A DNA stretch of 64,000 bases from Alviniconcha marisindica (Eukaryota > Mollusca > Gastropoda > Provannidae): the NCBI GenBank assembly GCA_018857735.1, contig JABMCL010000194.1, forward strand, positions 806,501-870,500. The letters are read 5' to 3'. Below the pieces are notes generated by a model. The model worked only from the letters and a program-made list of their open reading frames with translations. It made no database searches and had not been told where the DNA came from. Below are positions 60,099 to 64,000 of this stretch, in pieces (the first letter of the stretch is position 1; each line of letters opens with the position of its first letter). The position numbers were made by a program, and so were the translations under genes.

Positions 60099-60667
60099 TT
60101 TGGATCGAGTTAAAAGTAAACTGTACGTGCACTGAACAGTTTGAAAATTGCACTTTCTAAAATAATCGAAGTTATACACTGCATACTTAGAGAGATATCT
60201 CAATTACTGGTTATGTTATACATTCAGTGGTAAAAGAAAAGATTCTGAAGAGGCTGAAGTTGTAGTTGTTGCACTACTCTTAATTGGAGAGAGTTTCGAC
60301 CCAGATTGGGATAGGCTTTCTTCGGGATAACCTCCCTTTAGAAAGAGTCCTCAATATGGCTGAGGACGGGATGTTAATTTGGCATTCGGATTTTCGCATG
60401 GACGTACATATATAATGAATTTAATGAAAGTCTGTGGACTGTTCGGTATTGTTCTGTTTCAGTTACATAACCCTTTGATGAACCGGAAGCATAGACTGCT
60501 CACCGTTTAGACAGAGCCATCACAGTATCAAAAACCGCATGCACAGTGACAGTATCAGACTATCAGATCCCATTCACAGTGTCGGGGTCCAGTCAAGTTC
60601 ATAATCATAACAGAAGTCTCAACTTGCAATATATAATAAAGTGCAACGGTAAAAGTGAACACAAGCC
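60099..60667. promoter_or_regulatory. Putative second divergent promoter region
   Basis: This interval lies between the candidate FLYWCH gene start (minus) and the second Mutator-fragment gene start (plus), and is assigned by position only. It is mostly AT-rich with no CRE, no clear TATA box and no repeats that I can see. Confidence 0.3.
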
Positions 60668-60935
60668 ATGGACTTCACTATTGCGCAATCGCAGGGTTGG
60701 AAAGAGGGGCGCAGAATTGTTGATCTACAAGAGCTGGCAAGGCAGATGCGATGCAAGCATTGCAAAGCTCTTTTGGACCTGAACCTGACAATTAAAGAAA
60801 CACGGTTTGGTTTGGCGAGTGTGCTGTATATTATGTGCCAATGTGGGGTTTTGAATGATGTCCATACAGGAAGGAAACAGGAGAGTGAAGGAGGTGGCCG
60901 GCCGATGTATGAAGTCAACATAAAAGCCTCCATAA
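60668..60935 (+). CDS. Second Mutator-fragment gene, exon 1
   Basis: The ATG is in a strong Kozak context (AAGCCATGG); 89 codons plus one base to the donor GTATGT (phase 1). It encodes MDFTIAQSQGWKEGRRIVDL, then CKHCKALLDL, ETRFGLASVLYIMCQCG, NDVHTGRK and VNIKASI. It is colinear with 44288-44567, with an identical intron phase. The Cys knuckles and the GRRIV...GLASVLY core are conserved while linkers differ, as expected under protein-level constraint. Like its paralogue it is only the N-terminal part of a Mutator-like transposase domain. It joins exon 63614-64000 to give SIN-MLLYGMGAQ. Confidence 0.8.
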
Positions 60936-61391
60936 GTATGTATCATTTAACTTTTGGCAGCTATTAGTATTACTTATTACTATTATACTAATAGTAATAC
61001 TAGTAATTCCATGGGAGGAAAATTGAAACTTATTCAATCATGTAACTTTATGCATGGCAATTGGCAATGGCATCCATTAGCACCCCATCTCATTTTTCAT
61101 TGTATTTCACCATTTAATTGTTGTTTAAATGTCTTTTGTAGCTTGATAAAGGGGATTACCCCCAAAATTAGCGTTTTGTGTTTTGTCCTAATAATTTAAT
61201 AAATAGCATTCTTTTGAACGTTTTATGTGTTTGGATCTTTTTGTGCAGGGCACAATTTTTTTTTACAGCATTGTTGGGCCAAGAAAGAATCATGCATCAA
61301 GCCCACGTTGTCAAATGACGTTTGTGGAACAACACTGTTGACCACTTAATGCGACGATTTGTCAGGAGACACTTCATCAACATGGCACTCA

Positions 61392-61405
61392 GCTCTCTCT
61401 CTCTC

Positions 61406-61491
<86 letters not shown>

Positions 61492-61499
61492 ACACTCAC

Positions 61500-61569
<70 letters not shown>
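61392..61569. repeat. Compound CT and CA microsatellite
   Basis: CT run at 61392-61487, a short GTCACACTCACAGTA spacer, then CA run to 61569. The long Leu/Ser or Arg/Glu frames here are artefacts. Confidence 0.95.
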
Positions 61570-61570
<1 letters not shown>

Positions 61571-61857
61571 CCACACCACACACTACTGTACAGACTACAG
61601 GAAATTCTCCTTTTTTTCTCAACACAAGGATTGGAATGGCCTCACTGAGGATGTGGCTTCTGCACCCACTCTTGAGTCTTTCCATTTATGTCTCCTAAAG
61701 TCACTCCCCTCAGAGTAGGCCCTGCCCCATCAGTCAGTAGTGTTGGTGATGGCTAGGGCTGTGCGAGTCGGGGTTAGCCCCCAGTGACTGCTACAGTAGC
61801 CAGATTGGCCTAGTTGGAGATGAAAATCTAAAATAAGAACAATTGCTAGCATTCTAA

Positions 61858-62444
61858 AGCCCGTTCTTAACTGGGCGAATGTTTGTTCGCCTAACATACT
61901 TCAGACAGTTCGACGAACTATGATTCGTTTCTTAATTGAACTTTTAGTTCACCAAACATGGTTCGGACAGTTCGAAGAATTTACTTGTTCTCAACTGGCT
62001 TGTAATGAGATGCAAGCTTCTGCCCGAACTTGCGGCAGACACGCAGCAGACAGCATGATCGAAAATGTAGGCTAGTCAAGTCAAGTCAATATACTTTAAT
62101 CACCCCTCACAGGGTAATTCAACTAACTACTATCTCATTCTGGGTCTCCGAGACAACAAATTCCCTCCGAACCGAGTGAAGAACCTAGTGACACCATCAT
62201 CCATTTTTATTTTTATTTTTTCTTCATCCACAGGAGAGCTCTGCCAGTCAGAGGCAATGTTCGTCGAATAGGGCGAATGTTCCCAGAACATGTTGAGCGA
62301 AGCTTTTTGGACCCCGAATATAGCTTCGACGAAAATTCCAACTAGGTTTGCGAAGAAAAGTTTGCCCAATTAAGAACCAACTAGGTTCGCCGAATACTTC
62401 CAACTAGGTTCGCGAACAAACATTCGCCCAATTAAGAACGGGCT
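61858..62444. mobile_element. PIF/Harbinger-like MITE
   Basis: Terminal inverted repeats AGCCCGTTCTTAA(C/T)TGGGC continue with GAATGTTTGTTCG (about 33 bp, one mismatch). They are flanked by TAA at 61855-61857 and 62445-62447, the 3-bp target duplication typical of PIF/Harbinger. 587 bp, no coding capacity. Confidence 0.7.
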
Positions 62445-62449
62445 TAAAA

Positions 62450-63230
62450 CAAGATCCAAACACAAAAGATTCAAAAGAACACTTATTTATTATGACATTA
62501 CAGACATAGACACACAATCTGCAAATTTTCAGGGTAATCCCAAAACAAAATGACACATAAACAACAGTTAAATGATTAAAATTAAAAACAATGAAAAATG
62601 AGATGACTTTTCTTTTTGGTCGAGTTGTTGTAGTTCTTGTCCAGTGCTTTTATTCTGTAGAAAGACCTCCTTTGTCATATTGAAGATTATGTCACTGTTT
62701 AGGAAGTTCGCAGCAGCAGCACACAAAAAAAACAACCCAAAAAACAAACCTCTTGTAACCAACATTGAGTTTTGAGCATCCCACCAACAGCAGGGAGTGA
62801 TTTTAAGAGACATTCAGAGTGGAAAGTCTCAAAAGTGTGTGCAGAAGCCACATCCTCAGTGAGGCCATTCCAATTCTTGTGTTGAGAACAAAAATGAGAA
62901 AAAAAGAAACTCGACCAATTTTACTAAACAGAAGATAAGTCATCTAATTTGTTATCATTTTTAACCCTTTATCTGTTGTTTAAGTGTCATTTTGTCGCTT
63001 GACAGATGGATTATCCCCAAAATTTGCAAATGATGTGTCTTACAGTCTATGTCATAATATTAATAAATAAGTGTTCTTTTGAATCTTTTATGTGTTTGGA
63101 TCTAGTTGGAGATGTGAAATGCTGGTGGGGTGCTCAAAACTCAATGTTTGTTAGAGGTGTTTGCTGCTGCTGCGTAACCCCTAACAGTGACATAATCTTC
63201 AATATAGCAAAGGTCGCCCTACGGAAGAAG
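62450..63230. repeat. Inverted copies of a dispersed repeat
   Basis: 62455-62560 is the reverse of 63000-63110 (shared AAATTTGCA and GTGTTTGGATC); 62655-62800 is the reverse of about 63117-63230 (shared TTGAGCA/TGCTCAA). A further block at 62815-62905 is the reverse of 61606-61705. Related single copies lie at 50880-50985 and 61141-61250. Confidence 0.65.
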
Positions 63231-63613
63231 AAGACACACATATATACACACACAGGGATTGATAAATAGTATTAGTATAAGACAGAGAAAGAAAGCTGAC
63301 AAATTTTATTTCTTCATGCAAAGTTGAAAGTATAATAACTTGTAAACATAAATACTGAAAACTCAGTGAAAAGTGAAATGAAACTAAAAAATATTTTAAA
63401 TGCTGACCAAAGTTGAATTTGAAGACAACACTATTTGGACAAACCTTTTTTGCAGGGTCTTTCCTGCTTGCAAACTCACATTCTGAACTCTCTCCATCTC
63501 CCTTGTGAATACTGATCTCAGTCCAGGGGTCGCATATGTCATGAGCAGTATGTTGTGCCCTGATATGCATTTTGCTGTCAAAATCTAAAGGATGCTTGCA
63601 TTGCCTGTTACAG

Positions 63614-64000
63614 ACATGCTGTTGTACGGCATGGGGGCACAGAATGTTGTCAACTTCCTGCAGGCTGTACTGGACATCCCTGTGCCTCCCCCCGAGGACA
63701 ACTCCCTCATCATCCCTGTGCACTCATCCGCTGACATCCCTTCCTCCGTCCCCGTCGCCATGCCAACATACAACCCACCCATCAACACCCCGCTTCCGCC
63801 CCAACTGCAGGTGCCCCAACACCAGCACCAAATCAGCCACCACCCACAGCAGCAGCAGCAGCAGCAACAGCAACAACAACAGGTCCTCAACATCCCACAG
63901 CACAAAGAGGCCTGCAGACCAGCACAGACGGTTCACAGCAAAGGTGTGCTGAATGACTCGGACAAAGCAAGCGGGTTTAGATGCGCGTACTGCCAGCCTT
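63614..64000 (+). CDS. Second Mutator-fragment gene, exon 2 (runs off the window)
   Basis: The acceptor GCCTGTTACAG gives phase 1 and joins exon 1 to read N-MLLYGMGAQNVVNFLQ. The segment DIPVPPPEDNSLIIPV follows (63673-63720) and is nearly identical in pattern to the minus-strand exon 2 (DIPVPHPDDTSLIVPV). Next come a Pro-rich stretch, a His/Gln-rich run with about a dozen Gln encoded by mixed CAG/CAA codons (near 63840-63880), and the start of a C2H2 finger (GFRCAYCQP) cut by the window end. Unlike its paralogue, no acidic block or AT-hook is seen before the finger. A downstream zinc-finger array is expected outside the window. Confidence 0.78.

Larger units (their letters stand above)
60936..63613. 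other. Intron of the second Mutator-fragment gene
   Basis: Filled with CT and CA microsatellites, a Harbinger-like MITE and inverted copies of a dispersed sequence. No coding exon recognised. Confidence 0.5.

Noticed and set aside
61297..61718. Ser/Leu-rich or Arg/Glu-rich proteins
   Set aside because: These are translations of the CT and CA microsatellites.
63199..63723. 174-codon minus-strand frame
   Set aside because: It overlaps the antisense of the exon at 63614-64000 and intron sequence; no domain and no splice support.

Overview
The window looks like marine invertebrate genomic DNA, most likely a lophotrochozoan and plausibly a gastropod mollusc. The organism is inferred; no single marker gene proves it. 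The evidence is short exons with consensus GT-AG introns, many C2H2 zinc-finger exons, long CA/GA/AT microsatellites, many minisatellites, a tRNA-derived SINE-like element and several short inverted-repeat DNA transposons. Nothing bacterial is visible (no operons or Shine-Dalgarno sites).

Left two thirds (3033-44567, minus strand): one large locus is the simplest reading. A first coding exon (44288-44567) encodes the N-terminal part of a Mutator-like transposase domain. A second exon (35175-36137) finishes that fragment, then encodes a Pro-rich/acidic/basic region with an AT-hook and one C2H2 finger. Four tandem 3' cassettes follow on the same strand. Each has one C2H2-finger exon (phase 1-1), a short linker exon of 50, 50, 53 or 77 nt (phase 1-0) and a terminal exon (phase 0 to stop). 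Each terminal exon carries an invariant Cys/His header (C-x2-C-x12-H-x10-C-x3-C) and six zinc fingers. Each cassette keeps the frame when joined to exons 1-2, predicting proteins of 759, 735, 852 and 782 residues. No cassette shows its own initiator exon. This is the architecture of the insect lola or mod(mdg4) loci (common N-terminus, alternative C-terminal zinc fingers), but with a domesticated transposase fragment in place of a BTB domain.

Middle (44568-53565): a compact divergent promoter with a perfect CRE palindrome at 44727-44734 separates this locus from a plus-strand C2H2 gene (about 46564-47178). About 6 kb without a recognisable gene follows, holding a SINE-like element, microsatellites and a 26-bp minisatellite.

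Right third (53566-64000): a minus-strand gene with a FLYWCH exon (59023-59283) and an eight-finger terminal exon (53566-54984) lies head-to-head with a second Mutator-fragment gene on the plus strand (60668-60935, then 63614 to beyond the window end). The two head-to-head pairs (zinc-finger gene plus Mutator-fragment gene) are inverted relative to one another and look like an old duplication. A 2.8-kb hAT-like element sits in the FLYWCH gene intron.

The genes probably encode nuclear DNA-binding regulators, several built from Mutator-type transposase parts. Exon limits come from splice consensus, phase agreement and paralogue comparison, without transcript data. UTRs, transcription starts and poly(A) sites are not determined.
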